Shown in pieces: positions 63,962-64,000 of a stretch of DNA of 64,000 nt. Source of the stretch: Magnetospirillum sp. ME-1 (GTDB lineage Bacteria > Pseudomonadota > Alphaproteobacteria > Rhodospirillales > Magnetospirillaceae); assembly GCF_002105535.1 (NCBI RefSeq), contig NZ_CP015848.1:3514926-3578925 (forward strand), written 5' to 3'. Numbering within the stretch: position 1 is the stretch's first letter; each line of letters opens with the position of its first letter. The notes below the pieces were generated by a model that was not told the DNA's origin, did no database searches, and was given only the letters and a program-made list of their open reading frames with translations. A program made the translations under genes and the position numbers.

Positions 63962-63991
63962 AAGGGCGCCCCCTTGGGACGCCCTTTGATC
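63962..63991. terminator. Probable terminator hairpin
   Basis: AAAGGGCG / CGCCCTTT stem with an 11-base loop that can itself pair in part (CCCCC with GGG). The T-run is weak (TTTGATCC), so efficiency is uncertain. Confidence 0.5.
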
Positions 63992-64000
63992 CTTGCTGTC

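Larger units (their letters stand above)
63663..64000. other. Gene-free 338-bp stretch at window end
   Basis: After divK the window holds no credible gene. It contains family A copy 7, three GC-rich hairpins (63818-63833, 63845-63861 and about 63867-63885), a longer hairpin at 63915-63947 and a terminator-like hairpin near 63962-63988. Any gene past 64000 is out of view. Confidence 0.7.

Overview
The window is high-GC, gene-dense alphaproteobacterial chromosome. It most resembles a Magnetospirillum-type member of the Rhodospirillales. The strongest clue is the pair of overlapping, complementary bacterioferritin genes near 6 kb. Further support comes from DUF2336, class I lysyl-tRNA synthetase, a DivK-type response regulator, many sensory and hemerythrin proteins, and acyl-CoA and denitrification-type metabolism. 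I see no rRNA, tRNA, CRISPR array, prophage, insertion sequence or magnetosome genes.

Layout. 1-9 kb: housekeeping genes (a partial leucyl aminopeptidase, a GT2 glycosyltransferase, DNA polymerase III chi, a PAS sensor kinase, two bacterioferritins, SerB, a DUF1015 protein). 9-14 kb: an MFS transporter, a membrane-anchored coiled-coil protein, a HerA-like ATPase, a YjdM/PhnA zinc ribbon protein and ModA. 14-18.5 kb: a type I secretion ABC/HlyD pair followed by a CopD-tail-like cytochrome c. 18.7-27.2 kb: a chemoreceptor, a glutamine amidotransferase, a DUF2336 protein, a lineage protein of unknown function, LysRS, a hemerythrin fusion and a small Cys protein. 27.4-33.7 kb: a DinG-like helicase, a 5'-nucleotidase, an AhpD-like protein, a thioesterase and a universal stress protein.

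33.7-53 kb is a catabolic region. A minus-strand array encodes a branched-chain-amino-acid/aromatic-type ABC transporter (livG, acyl-CoA synthetase, livH, livM, substrate-binding protein, livF). It continues into a phenylacetate-CoA-ligase-like enzyme, an aldehyde dehydrogenase, a thiolase and an acyl-CoA dehydrogenase. Next to it lie valine/isoleucine-type genes: 3-hydroxyisobutyrate dehydrogenase, a second acyl-CoA dehydrogenase, a GntR/FCD regulator, malonyl-CoA synthetase, 3-hydroxyisobutyryl-CoA hydrolase and an SDR. Together they look like uptake, CoA activation and beta-oxidation of branched or aromatic acids. Palindromes around the GntR gene are candidate operators.

53-64 kb: a histidine kinase translated together with a cobalamin-binding protein that carries the W-x9-EH photoreceptor motif; two small proteins; a glutamate racemase with an Asp at the usual first catalytic Cys; tandem Crp/Fnr regulators leading a DUF2249/NnrS-like/hemerythrin operon (probable nitric-oxide or redox response); PurU; a FecR-domain protein; DUF423; and DivK.

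Three families of dispersed palindromic repeats occupy many intergenic gaps. Family A has 7 copies with mix-and-match ends, family B has 2 copies with covarying hairpins, and family C has 2 copies.
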